In this document: one piece after another, positions 35,686 through 43,686 of the stretch | How positions within the stretch are numbered: the stretch's first letter is position 1 | How the letters are laid out: each line of letters opens with the position of its first letter | The notes under the pieces: generated by a model | The model's input: only the letters and a program-made list of their open reading frames with translations | What the model was told of the DNA's origin: nothing | Database searches by the model: none | Position numbers and translations under genes: made by a program | Origin: Nitrincola schmidtii | GTDB taxonomy: Bacteria > Pseudomonadota > Gammaproteobacteria > Pseudomonadales > Balneatricaceae | Assembly: GCF_008973715.1 (NCBI RefSeq) | Contig: NZ_WBOL01000003.1 | Coordinates: forward strand, 124,001 to 188,000 | DNA: 64,000 bases | Direction of reading: 5' to 3'

Positions 35686-35721
35686 CACTCCAATACAAAG
35701 TCATGAGTTTGCATTGGAGTG
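35686..35721 (-). terminator. hairpin after tonB
   Basis: CACTCCAAT and ATTGGAGTG form a 9-bp stem with an 18-base loop just beyond the tonB stop. On the minus strand a T-rich stretch follows. It probably ends the exbB-exbD-exbD-tonB transcript, though it overlaps the leader of the acyltransferase gene. Confidence 0.5.
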
Positions 35722-35736
35722 CATGAATAGTGGTTA

Positions 35737-36585
35737 TTACCTTAAACTAAAACTCACCGGCAGTGTAATGATCAATTGATTTTGGTTGATCGATGATGGA
35801 AAGCCTGGCATGGGCGCAGCGCGTGTAAGCATCTCTAACACTTCTTGGTCTAGCATCGCATGTCCACTGCTTCTTACAATACGTGAACTCAGCACCTGTC
35901 CCTGTCTGTTTATGGTGAACTCCACTTCGGCAACACCTTCACGGCGTTGTCTTCTGGCTGCCATAGGGTAACGTTTATGTTGAGCTAGGTAACGACTCAG
36001 TTGTGCATAATAGTTAGCTTCAGCTGCGGGGTCTCCTCCCGTATCAACGATCTGCTCTTGTCCTTGAGTGTTAGCACCGGCAGTTGAACTCTGTTCAGCG
36101 GGCGTATCGGTAATTTGCTCACGTTGACCTTGAATATCTGCAGTGGTATCCACAACCTCAGGTGAGGGGGTGGGTGTCACTTTTTTAGGTTCAGATTGAG
36201 GCTGTTCTGTAGGAACAGATTTAGGCGCAGGTCTTGGTGTTGGCTCTGGCTTTGGTAAGGGTTCAGGCTCTGCTTCAACGGGTACTTCTACAACTTCCTC
36301 GATAGTCTCTTCGACAATTTCTTCAGGTACTTCATCAAGGGATTCATGCGGCTCATCTGAGGCGTCATCAGGAGTCTCTTCATGAGTTGTTTGTTGAGAG
36401 GCGGCTTCCATGGCATCCAATAGATCGCCGGCACTGGCTAAGCTGACGGTCACCCCCGCAATGCCTGGTTGAATAGCCGTTTCTTGAGTTGATTTTCGGT
36501 GAGTAATCCAAGCATAAGCGAGTAGCGCATGAAGTAAGAGCGCGACCAGAAAAGCTGTTAATCGATGGCGTTTGGTTAATATCAT
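35737..36585 (-). CDS. tonB: energy transducer TonB
   Basis: TonB carries inner-membrane proton energy to outer-membrane receptors. The 282-aa protein has an N-terminal anchor (FLVALLLHALLAYAWI), an acidic and then Pro-rich spanning region (about residues 65-150, many Glu-Pro and Lys-Pro steps) and the C-terminal fold (YPMAARRQRREGVAEVEFTI, GQVLSSRIVRSSGHAMLDQE, AAPMPGFP). Its ATG overlaps the preceding exbD by 4 bases. It is the last gene of an operon with a Fur box and probably serves the receptor at 26 kb. Confidence 0.94.
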   Translation of the reverse strand: MILTKRHRLTAFLVALLLHALLAYAWITHRKSTQETAIQPGIAGVTVSLASAGDLLDAMEAASQQTTHEETPDDASDEPHESLDEVPEEIVEETIEEVVEVPVEAEPEPLPKPEPTPRPAPKSVPTEQPQSEPKKVTPTPSPEVVDTTADIQGQREQITDTPAEQSSTAGANTQGQEQIVDTGGDPAAEANYYAQLSRYLAQHKRYPMAARRQRREGVAEVEFTINRQGQVLSSRIVRSSGHAMLDQEVLEMLTRAAPMPGFPSSINQNQLIITLPVSFSLR

Positions 36586-36998
36586 GAGGCTGAACGTGTT
36601 TGGCGTGTATAGAGGGTGATTTGTTGCATACCCGAGTCGGAGAGAAGTTTTAATAAAGGTTTCAGTGTCTCAGCAGTGACATCTGCATCAATTTTCAGTG
36701 CGAGAGAGATTTGCACGTCAGGTGTATTTAACACCTCTAACTCTGTACGCAAACCATCATAGGTGATCGTCTGATTGTTGAAAGCGATTGAACCTTCAGC
36801 ATCCATCAAGATTTCAAATTCCAGTGGCGTTGTTGGCGCTTGCGTTTCCGAAGTGGGGGGCATGACATTGAGTACATCGGTCGATGTAATTTGTCCGGCT
36901 AACATAAAGAATATCAGCATTAAAAAAACAATGTTGATGAGGGGTATCACATTGTCATCATTACCGGATCTAGCTTTCGTGGTCCTAAACAACTGCAT
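36582..36998 (-). CDS. exbD: ExbD-like protein with Asn in place of the membrane Asp
   Basis: A 138-aa ExbD-type protein with one membrane helix and a periplasmic domain. In the helix the family's PLIDV is PLINI (VIPLINIVFLMLIFFMLAG), so the proton-carrying Asp is Asn. The neighbouring ExbD at 37001-37402 keeps the Asp. The two may form a heterodimer within one ExbB pentamer. It overlaps tonB by 4 bases and follows the other exbD after 2. Confidence 0.88.
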   Translation of the reverse strand: MQLFRTTKARSGNDDNVIPLINIVFLMLIFFMLAGQITSTDVLNVMPPTSETQAPTTPLEFEILMDAEGSIAFNNQTITYDGLRTELEVLNTPDVQISLALKIDADVTAETLKPLLKLLSDSGMQQITLYTRQTRSAS

Positions 36999-37000
36999 AC

Positions 37001-37402
37001 TTAACGATCCGTATTGAGTGATACAGATTCAGCACCTAAACGTTTTAGTCGATCTATCGTAGAGATGATCTGCTGAACATTAACCTGATCTGTTGTTAAT
37101 AAGATCACACTGGCATCAGAATTTTCGTCGATGAGTTGTGCTAGGACCGCATTGTCGGTTTCATTATAGACTTGTCCCCTTAGGGAAAGCTCTCCAGTTT
37201 CAACGAGCGTAAACAGCAGGGGGGGCTGGTCGCTACTTTGGACGGTTGAGGTCGACGGCTTGGAAACGGCAAGTTCCATGTTATGCCATTTAATAAAACT
37301 TGAAGTCAGCATAAAAAATAGCAATAGAATAAAAACAACATCGATCAAAGGCGTAAGACTCAATGCTTTACGCCTTTTGGCAGTTTGAATATTAAGCTGC
37401 AT
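37001..37402 (-). CDS. exbD: ExbD biopolymer transport protein
   Basis: A 133-aa ExbD with the intact motor helix LTPLIDVVFILLLFFML. It overlaps the exbB gene by 11 bases and is followed by the Asn-type exbD after 2 bases. The order exbB-exbD-exbD-tonB resembles TonB systems with two ExbD proteins, as described in Xanthomonas. Confidence 0.92.
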   Translation of the reverse strand: MQLNIQTAKRRKALSLTPLIDVVFILLLFFMLTSSFIKWHNMELAVSKPSTSTVQSSDQPPLLFTLVETGELSLRGQVYNETDNAVLAQLIDENSDASVILLTTDQVNVQQIISTIDRLKRLGAESVSLNTDR

Positions 37403-38153
37403 TCGTCGCGCCTTGTGTGTTTTCCCAAGTGGAATCTTGAGTGTCAGCTATGGCTTGAGTTTTAATCACAGGGGTAGCTGCTAAGCAGTTTCGGGTAAAG
37501 ACACTGGTGACTAACACTTCCATATCGTGCGCGATGCGTTCAGTTTTTCTCTCGAGCGTGCTATGGGCTAGAAAAACGGGTATGGCAACGATTAAACCTG
37601 CCGCCGTGGTTAGCAATGCCTGCCAAATACCACCGGATAAAACGCTTGGATCTACTTGGTTGCCAGCAAGCTCCATTTGTTGAAACGCCACTATCATACC
37701 TAAGACAGTGCCTAGTAAGCCCAGTAATGGACTTAAATTGGCAATCACCTCGAGTGGGCGTAGGTAAGAACGCAAATTCTCCATCTCAACGGATGCTAGA
37801 CGACTCAATTCTTCTCGGAGTTGAGGTGTGTCACCTTGGTGTTGAACGCCAATCATTGTAGTGCCTATCAGTCTGGGCAGTGCCTGTTGGCTTTGGCTGA
37901 GTTGATTGATCGCTTCTGTTTGCTTACCTTGGTTCCATAAGGCGATCGCTCGATGTGTTTTGCGTTTTCCGCCAGCACCCGCGATGGAAAGTTGCCAGAA
38001 TTTAAGCAGGATCAGTGTTAAGGCAAACACTGAAAAAAGGCATAAAATCCAAACGACAGGACCGCCAATATTTAAAAGATTAAACAGGGTATCGGTGGAA
38101 GAGGTTAATGTGCTTAATTCTTCTGTGTTAATTGTTTGGCTTTGGTTATCCAT
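37392..38153 (-). CDS. exbB: ExbB/MotA/TolQ proton channel protein
   Basis: A 253-aa ExbB with a 35-residue N-terminal tail before the first helix (VVWILCLFSVFALTLILLKFW). The two paired helices near residues 140-200 carry LSPLLGLLGTVLGMIVAF and LLTTAAGLIVAIPVFL. The ATG at 38153 is used; a GTG two codons upstream is an alternative. It heads the tonB operon, with a Fur box at 38187-38205. Confidence 0.93.
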   Translation of the reverse strand: MDNQSQTINTEELSTLTSSTDTLFNLLNIGGPVVWILCLFSVFALTLILLKFWQLSIAGAGGKRKTHRAIALWNQGKQTEAINQLSQSQQALPRLIGTTMIGVQHQGDTPQLREELSRLASVEMENLRSYLRPLEVIANLSPLLGLLGTVLGMIVAFQQMELAGNQVDPSVLSGGIWQALLTTAAGLIVAIPVFLAHSTLERKTERIAHDMEVLVTSVFTRNCLAATPVIKTQAIADTQDSTWENTQGATNAA

Positions 38154-38186
38154 AATCACTCATTTTAATTCAGTAATAATTACAAT

Positions 38187-38205
38187 AATGATAAAGCTTA
38201 TCATT
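38187..38205 (-). promoter_or_regulatory. Fur box upstream of the tonB operon
   Basis: AATGATAAAGCTTATCATT is a 19-base near-palindrome with two good Fur half-sites, 34 bases upstream of exbB. It indicates iron repression of exbB-exbD-exbD-tonB. Confidence 0.78.
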
Positions 38206-38312
38206 ACGTTTTACAAATTATGTGATGGAATAATTCCTAACGTAGTCAGTCACGAAGTGCGAGGTTTTTGAGAAGATACGATTGAGAGTTTTGGGTTATG
38301 CAGGTTTTCTAT

Positions 38313-38340
38313 AAGGCCGATCACTTAGTGTGATCGACCT
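38313..38340 (-). terminator. hairpin after folD
   Basis: A stem formed by GGCCGATCAC and TGTGATCGACCT lies about 20 bases past the folD stop and upstream of exbB. The T-run is weak, so efficiency is uncertain. Confidence 0.4.
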
Positions 38341-38359
38341 CATTCACTCGAATTATTTT

Positions 38360-39217
38360 TTACTGGGTTTGCAGATTGATAGCGGCTTCAAACGTATTTT
38401 CCATTAGGCTCGCTACAGTCATCGGTCCCACTCCGCCCGGAACAGGTGTGATCCAAGAGGCTATTTCCGCTGCTGGCGCATATTCGACATCACCAACCAC
38501 TGAGCCATCTTCAAGGCGGTTAATACCTACATCGATCACTATCGCACCGGGTTTGATCCATTCGCCTTTAACGATGCCTGGTTTGCCTACACCGACAACG
38601 ACAATATCTGCACGTCTTACATGAGCCTCTAGGTCACGAGTAAAACGATGTGTTGTCGTTGTCGTGCATCCAGCGAGAAGTAATTCTAGTGTCATAGGGC
38701 GACCAACAATGTTGGAAGCACCTACTATCACTGCTTCTTGTCCATAAAGGTCAACACCGGTTGAATGAAGCAGTGTCATGATCCCTTTTGGCGTGCAGGG
38801 ACGAAGGGCTGGTATGCGTTGCGCTAGGCGCCCTAGGTTGAAGGCGTGAAAACCATCGACATCTTTATCGGGTCTGATTCTTTCTATGATGGTTGTGGTG
38901 TCTAAATGAGCAGGAAGAGGTAATTGAACTAAGATGCCGTCAACATTCTGGTCTTGATTTAGTTCATCAATCATTGCAGTAAGTTGTTGTTGAGAAATAT
39001 CGGCAGGTAGTTCGTGACAAGTAGATACGATACCGACTTCTTTACATGCATTTTTTTTGTGTTTGACATAAATATGTGAAGCAGGGTCATCTCCTACGAT
39101 AACTACAGCAAGGCAGGGAGGGCGATGTCCATCTTTACTATGTGCTTCTATGCTTGCCTTAACTTGGTTGCGCACTTGTTGTGCGATTTGTTTACCATCA
39201 ATAATCTGTGCGCTCAT
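38360..39217 (-). CDS. folD: bifunctional methylenetetrahydrofolate dehydrogenase/cyclohydrolase
   Basis: FolD interconverts 5,10-methylene- and 10-formyl-tetrahydrofolate using NADP+. The 285-aa protein starts [15 protein letters not shown]. It keeps the catalytic Tyr-Lys region ([17 protein letters not shown]), [18 protein letters not shown], the NADP fold ([13 protein letters not shown]) and the terminal [18 protein letters not shown]. An upstream ATG adding 24 residues was rejected. It is read towards the tonB operon, whereas in pseudomonads folD sits beside cysS. Confidence 0.96.
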   Translation of the reverse strand: MSAQIIDGKQIAQQVRNQVKASIEAHSKDGHRPPCLAVVIVGDDPASHIYVKHKKNACKEVGIVSTCHELPADISQQQLTAMIDELNQDQNVDGILVQLPLPAHLDTTTIIERIRPDKDVDGFHAFNLGRLAQRIPALRPCTPKGIMTLLHSTGVDLYGQEAVIVGASNIVGRPMTLELLLAGCTTTTTHRFTRDLEAHVRRADIVVVGVGKPGIVKGEWIKPGAIVIDVGINRLEDGSVVGDVEYAPAAEIASWITPVPGGVGPMTVASLMENTFEAAINLQTQ

Positions 39218-39373
39218 CGTTGGAAATCGATCCCCGTTACTCAATGACATATAAGAGATCAGTAGTTTCTCATAAAAGTCGATCGCCATAAATACACACT
39301 CTGTATATCTTCAACTAGATAAGGGTAGCTTGGCCAAAGTTCTAAGGTTTTGAAAAAAAGTTTAAATTTGTTC

Positions 39374-39402
39374 TTGACGAGGCCGTATTCGATGCTTAAT
39401 AT
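39374..39402 (+). promoter_or_regulatory. sigma-70 promoter of the tRNA cluster
   Basis: TTGACG and TAATAT are separated by 17 bases, with a GC-containing stretch (ACGCACC) after the -10 box. The first tRNA begins 58 bases later. The match to consensus and the position make this the likely promoter for all three tRNAs. Confidence 0.7.
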
Positions 39403-39459
39403 ACGCACCACTTCTGAGGCGGCAAGCAAATGCAAGTCACTGAAGAAAGGTCAGGCTTA

Positions 39460-39536
39460 GCGCCCGTAGCTCAACCGGATAGAGCAACGGCCTTCTAAGC
39501 CGTAGGTTGCAGGTTCGAGTCCTGCCGGGCGCGCCA
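39460..39536 (+). tRNA. tRNA-Arg (TCT)
   Basis: A 77-nt cloverleaf with acceptor GCGCCCG/CGGGCGC, discriminator G and encoded CCA. The anticodon loop CTTCTAA has TCT, reading AGA/AGG. The T-arm contains GGTTCGAGTCC. It is first of three tRNAs. Confidence 0.95.
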
Positions 39537-39564
39537 GTAACCTGACCAATTACAGTTTGATATG

Positions 39565-39640
39565 GTGGGCGTAGCTCAGTTGGCAGAGCTCCGGATTGTG
39601 ATTCCGGCGGTCGTGGGTTCAAGCCCCATCGTCCACCCCA
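39565..39640 (+). tRNA. tRNA-His (GTG)
   Basis: A 76-nt cloverleaf with acceptor GTGGGCG/CGTCCAC (one G-T pair), discriminator C and encoded CCA. The base before it (39564) is the G that becomes G-1 of tRNA-His. The anticodon loop TTGTGAT has GTG. Confidence 0.95.
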
Positions 39641-39659
39641 ATCTCTGTAATGTTGTAAT

Positions 39660-39744
<85 letters not shown>

Positions 39745-40105
39745 TTCAAGTTAACTATGATAAGTCATAGCTCATTATAGTTATTTCAGATGTGTTTTTG
39801 CTTTTACAAGTTACATATGTAGTTGTCGTTTAAAGCATCTTATCAAGTCTATCTTTCTTTTTTGTTTTTCTTTTCAGTTTATTTCAATCCAAATCTTTTT
39901 CAATGACTTAACTAAGTTGTTTAAAGTTATATTTCATTATCGGCAACCTGTTTTTCTTGACTCTTAGGCTGAGTTGACGGAAAATTTCGCCCTTTAGAAT
40001 TCGGGTGTGGCATTCTGCCGTCCGGTCAGTAACTTGGTTTGCAGGCAGGAAGCATTGTGCAGGCAGGCCATCAATTTTTGCGGCAAAGTATTTGTGAGGA
40101 ATTCC
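39745..40105. other. tRNA-to-tig intergenic region
   Basis: This 361-bp stretch has no gene. It is very T-rich to about 39900. GCAGGCAGG occurs twice, at 40041-40049 and 40059-40067, in the tig leader. No terminator with a clear stem-plus-T-run is visible after tRNA-Leu. The tig promoter must lie here but no box pair stands out. Confidence 0.5.
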
Positions 40106-41428
40106 ATGCAAGTTTCTGTTGAAACGACTTCCGGTCTTGAGCGTCAAGTTACCATCACTGTTCCGGCTGAGCGTATAGATCAGGATGTTAACAAGCAGGT
40201 TCAGCAGCAGGCGCGTAGCCGCCGTCTGGATGGCTTCCGTCCTGGTAAAGTGCCGACTTCTGTTATCAAGCGTATGTTTGGTAAAGCGATTCGTTCTGAT
40301 GTGTTGAGCCAAGTGGTTCAAGAATCTTTCTACCAAGCAGTAGATCAAGAAAAATTAATGCCTGCGGGCATGCCCAACATCGAGTTTCGTAAAGATGTTG
40401 AAGGTGAAGATCTTGAATTTGTTGCAACCTTTGAAGTTTACCCAGAGATCGAACTAGCTGATTTTTCTGCAGTCGAAGTAGAAAAGCTGTCAGCTGAAAT
40501 TAAAGAAGAAGATCTTGATGAAATGATCAATACTCTGCGTAAGCAGCAGGGTGACTGGGAAGTTGTTGAGCGTGCAGCTGCCGATGGCGATCGCTTAAAT
40601 ATCAACTTTGAAGGTTTCATTGATGGTGAAGCATTTGATGGCGGTCGTGCCGAAGCAATGGATCTTGTATTAGGTTCAGGTAGCATGATCCCTGGATTTG
40701 AATCAGGGTTAGTTGGTGTTTCAACTGGCGATGAGCTTGATTTGAATGTGGCTTTCCCAGAAAGCTACCATGCTGAAAACCTAAAAGGTAAGCCAGCAGT
40801 ATTCAAAGTAAAAGTGAACAGCGTCTCTGCTCAAGCTCTTCCAGAACTTAATGAAGAGTTTTTTGCTCGTTTCGGTATTGAAGAAAGCACTGTTGAAGGT
40901 TTCCGTACTGAAGTCAAAAAGAACATGGCTCGTGAACTTAAGCATGCTTTGAAAACTAAGTTGAAAGACAAAGTGTTCAGCAAGTTGATTGAGCTAAATG
41001 CTATCGAAGTTCCAGCAGCCCTAGTTGATCGTGAAATCGATGTTCTTCGTCGTCAAGCGATTCAGCAATTTGGTGGACCTGACGCTAAGATTGATCCGAA
41101 CATGTTGCCTAAAGATATGTTTGAAGCTCAAGCTAAACGTCGTGTTTCTGTTGGCTTGTTGATGCAAGAACTAATCAAAGTCAACGAGTTAAAGCCATCT
41201 GATGATAAGGTACGTGAAACCATTGAAGAGATGGCTGAAACCTACCAAGATCCGAAAGAAGTGATCGATTATTACTATGGTAATGAAGAGATTTTAAATC
41301 AGATTAAAGGTTTGGTTTTAGAAGAGCAGGTTGTTGAACATTTAGTTTCTAGTGCTAAAGTGATCGAAAAACAAGTTAGTTACGAAGAAGCAATCAAACC
41401 CGCTCAGCGCAACGAAGCTGCCGAGTAA
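40106..41428 (+). CDS. tig: trigger factor
   Basis: Ribosome-bound chaperone and prolyl isomerase that meets nascent chains. The 440-aa protein starts MQVSVETTSGLERQVTITVP after TGAGGA. It has the ribosome-binding loop motif GFRPGKVPTSVIKRMFG, the FKBP-like domain from about residue 150 (DRLNINFEGFIDGEAFDGG) and a C-terminal helical cradle. It heads the tig-clpP-clpX block and is closed by a terminator. Confidence 0.97.
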   Translation: MQVSVETTSGLERQVTITVPAERIDQDVNKQVQQQARSRRLDGFRPGKVPTSVIKRMFGKAIRSDVLSQVVQESFYQAVDQEKLMPAGMPNIEFRKDVEGEDLEFVATFEVYPEIELADFSAVEVEKLSAEIKEEDLDEMINTLRKQQGDWEVVERAAADGDRLNINFEGFIDGEAFDGGRAEAMDLVLGSGSMIPGFESGLVGVSTGDELDLNVAFPESYHAENLKGKPAVFKVKVNSVSAQALPELNEEFFARFGIEESTVEGFRTEVKKNMARELKHALKTKLKDKVFSKLIELNAIEVPAALVDREIDVLRRQAIQQFGGPDAKIDPNMLPKDMFEAQAKRRVSVGLLMQELIKVNELKPSDDKVRETIEEMAETYQDPKEVIDYYYGNEEILNQIKGLVLEEQVVEHLVSSAKVIEKQVSYEEAIKPAQRNEAAE

Positions 41429-41458
41429 GAAACGTTTCGATTGATTAAATATCAATCC

Positions 41459-41493
41459 GAAAAACGACAGTTGGTTGCCAGCTGTCGTTTTTT
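41459..41493 (+). terminator. rho-independent terminator of tig
   Basis: AAAACGACAG and the complementary CTGTCGTTTT form a stem, with extra pairing in the arms and a T-run. It lies 30 bases past the tig stop and separates it from clpP. Confidence 0.85.
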
Positions 41494-41541
41494 CATTTTA
41501 CATAGACTATATTTTTATACTCGCAATCAGGAGAAATTTAC

Positions 41542-42174
41542 ATGTCAGAGATTTTCACCGGTCGAAGTGAAATCATGAATGCCGGCCTAGTGCCTATGGT
41601 TGTTGAGCAAAGCTCACGCGGTGAGCGTGCATATGATATCTACTCACGTCTACTGAAAGAACGGGTTATCTTTTTGGTAGGCCAGGTTGAAGATCACATG
41701 GCTAACTTAATTGTTGCGCAAATGTTATTTCTTGAGGCAGAAAACCCAGAGAAAGACATCCACCTTTACATTAATTCTCCAGGTGGTTCTGTGACCGCGG
41801 GTATGGCTATTTATGACACCATGCGTTTTATTCAGCCAGACGTCAGCACCATGTGTATTGGTCAAGCGGCTAGCATGGGTGCATTTTTACTATCTGGCGG
41901 TACCAAAGGTAAGCGTTTTGCATTACCTAATTCGCGCGTGATGATTCACCAGCCCTTAGGTGGTTATCGTGGTCAGGCAACTGATATCGAGATCCATACT
42001 CGCGAAATTTTGAAAATTCGTGAAACGTTAAATCACCACATTGCCGAACATACGGGTCAGGATGTAGAGACTGTTCAGAGAGATACTGAGCGTGATAACT
42101 TTATGGACCCTGAAACAGCTCGTGAATATGGTTTAATCGATAAAGTTTTAGATAAGAGAGCGGTTGCATCTTAA
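41542..42174 (+). CDS. clpP: ATP-dependent Clp protease proteolytic subunit
   Basis: Tetradecameric serine protease of 210 aa working with ClpX or ClpA. The catalytic triad is Ser111 (GQAASMGAF), His136 (VMIHQPLGG) and Asp185 (DTERDNF), the same numbering as the E. coli precursor. A short N-terminal propeptide is present. AGGAGA precedes the ATG. clpX follows after 73 bases. Confidence 0.97.
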   Translation: MSEIFTGRSEIMNAGLVPMVVEQSSRGERAYDIYSRLLKERVIFLVGQVEDHMANLIVAQMLFLEAENPEKDIHLYINSPGGSVTAGMAIYDTMRFIQPDVSTMCIGQAASMGAFLLSGGTKGKRFALPNSRVMIHQPLGGYRGQATDIEIHTREILKIRETLNHHIAEHTGQDVETVQRDTERDNFMDPETAREYGLIDKVLDKRAVAS

Positions 42175-42247
42175 GCAACTCAGCCAGGAAACAACCCAGC
42201 ATTATTGTAAAATTAATGCTGCCATCGTTAGTTTTTGAGGTAAAAGC

Positions 42248-43522
42248 ATGTCGGATGAGACAAGCGGAAAAGGTGAAGGCAACAAGCTTTTTTGTTCTTT
42301 CTGTGGCAAAAGTCAGGATGAAGTGCGCAAACTGATTGCAGGCCCATCTGTATTTATCTGTGATGAATGTGTCGATTTGTGCAATGACATTATTCGTGAA
42401 GAGATTCAAGATGTAGCTGATAGCGAAGTTTCTGACAAGCTGCCTCTTCCAGAAGAGCTTAAAAAAGCGTTAGACGAATATGTTATCGGTCAAGAGCGTG
42501 CCAAGAAGGTGCTTGCTGTTGCCGTGTATAACCATTACAAGCGCTTAAAGCTAAAAGAGAAAAAGCCTGATGTTGAGCTGAGCAAGAGTAATATTTTGCT
42601 AATAGGTCCAACAGGAAGCGGTAAAACCCTTTTGGCACAAACTTTAGCACGTTTGTTAAACGTCCCATTTACCATTGCGGATGCAACGACCCTAACTGAA
42701 GCAGGTTATGTGGGTGAAGACGTAGAAAACATCATCCAAAAACTACTGCAGAAGTGTGATTATGATGTAGAGCGTGCACAGATAGGGATTGTTTACATCG
42801 ATGAGATCGATAAGATTTCTCGTAAGTCAGATAATCCATCTATCACACGTGACGTATCGGGTGAAGGTGTTCAACAAGCGCTACTAAAATTGATTGAAGG
42901 TACGGTAGCATCAGTGCCTCCTCAAGGTGGTCGTAAGCATCCTCAGCAAGAGTTTTTGCAAGTTGATACTTCCAACATACTCTTTATTGTCGGTGGTGCT
43001 TTCGCGGGTCTTGAAAAAATTATTCGTGATCGTAGCGAACGTAGTTCAATCGGCTTTAATGCCATCGTCAAGAGCAAAGATGAGAAGAACCTTTCTGAAG
43101 TTCTCCATAATGTTGAATCAGAAGATCTTGTCAAATTCGGCTTGATTCCCGAATTTGTGGGCCGTCTACCCATGATTGCGACGCTTGCTGAGCTAGATGA
43201 AGAAGCATTAATCTCTATTTTGACAGAGCCTAAAAACAGCTTAACCAAGCAGTATGCCGCTCTGTTTGAGATGGAAGGTGCTGAAATTGACTTCCGCAAA
43301 GACGCCTTACGAATGGTTGCTAAAAAAGCACTCGAGCGTCGTACTGGTGCTCGTGGATTGCGTTCTATTTTAGAAGCTACGCTACTTGATATTATGTATC
43401 AACTACCAGCGATGAAAAATGTTTCTAAAGTCGTTATAGACGAAGGCGTCATTACAGGCACCTCAGAGCCCATTCTGATTTACGAAAATCAGGAGCATGC
43501 GAAAGCAAGCCCTGATAATTGA
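42248..43522 (+). CDS. clpX: ATP-dependent Clp protease ATP-binding subunit ClpX
   Basis: AAA+ unfoldase of 424 aa that feeds ClpP. It has an N-terminal zinc domain ([15 protein letters not shown] and [10 protein letters not shown], four Cys), Walker A GPTGSGKT, Walker [10 protein letters not shown], the pore loop GYVGED, the IGF-type ClpP-contact loop region (SSIGFNAIV) and a sensor 2 GARGLR. TGAGG precedes the ATG. lon, usually next in relatives, is absent, and a ggt gene follows a terminator. Confidence 0.97.
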   Translation: MSDETSGKGEGNKLFCSFCGKSQDEVRKLIAGPSVFICDECVDLCNDIIREEIQDVADSEVSDKLPLPEELKKALDEYVIGQERAKKVLAVAVYNHYKRLKLKEKKPDVELSKSNILLIGPTGSGKTLLAQTLARLLNVPFTIADATTLTEAGYVGEDVENIIQKLLQKCDYDVERAQIGIVYIDEIDKISRKSDNPSITRDVSGEGVQQALLKLIEGTVASVPPQGGRKHPQQEFLQVDTSNILFIVGGAFAGLEKIIRDRSERSSIGFNAIVKSKDEKNLSEVLHNVESEDLVKFGLIPEFVGRLPMIATLAELDEEALISILTEPKNSLTKQYAALFEMEGAEIDFRKDALRMVAKKALERRTGARGLRSILEATLLDIMYQLPAMKNVSKVVIDEGVITGTSEPILIYENQEHAKASPDN

Positions 43523-43540
43523 TCAGCTATTTCTGATGTT

Positions 43541-43566
43541 AAAAAACCCGGTTCGCCGGGTTTTTT
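43541..43566 (+). terminator. rho-independent terminator of clpX
   Basis: AAAAAACCCG, GTTCG loop region and CGGGTTTTTT form a symmetric hairpin with an A-run before and a T-run after, so it can work in both directions. Confidence 0.88.
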
Positions 43567-43686
43567 CGTCTCTGGAAGCAACCAAACAATTGTTCGTCTA
43601 TACTTTTGATCTTATATCGAGTGAGGACTCGGTTAATATCAAGGTTAATAACTTGAGTGAATAACAACAAAACAAGGGATCTGACG

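Noticed and set aside
40007-40105. N-terminal extension of trigger factor from 40007
   Set aside because: The extra 33 residues (AFCRPVSNLVCRQ...) are unlike any trigger factor N-terminus, and TGAGGA supports the ATG at 40106.
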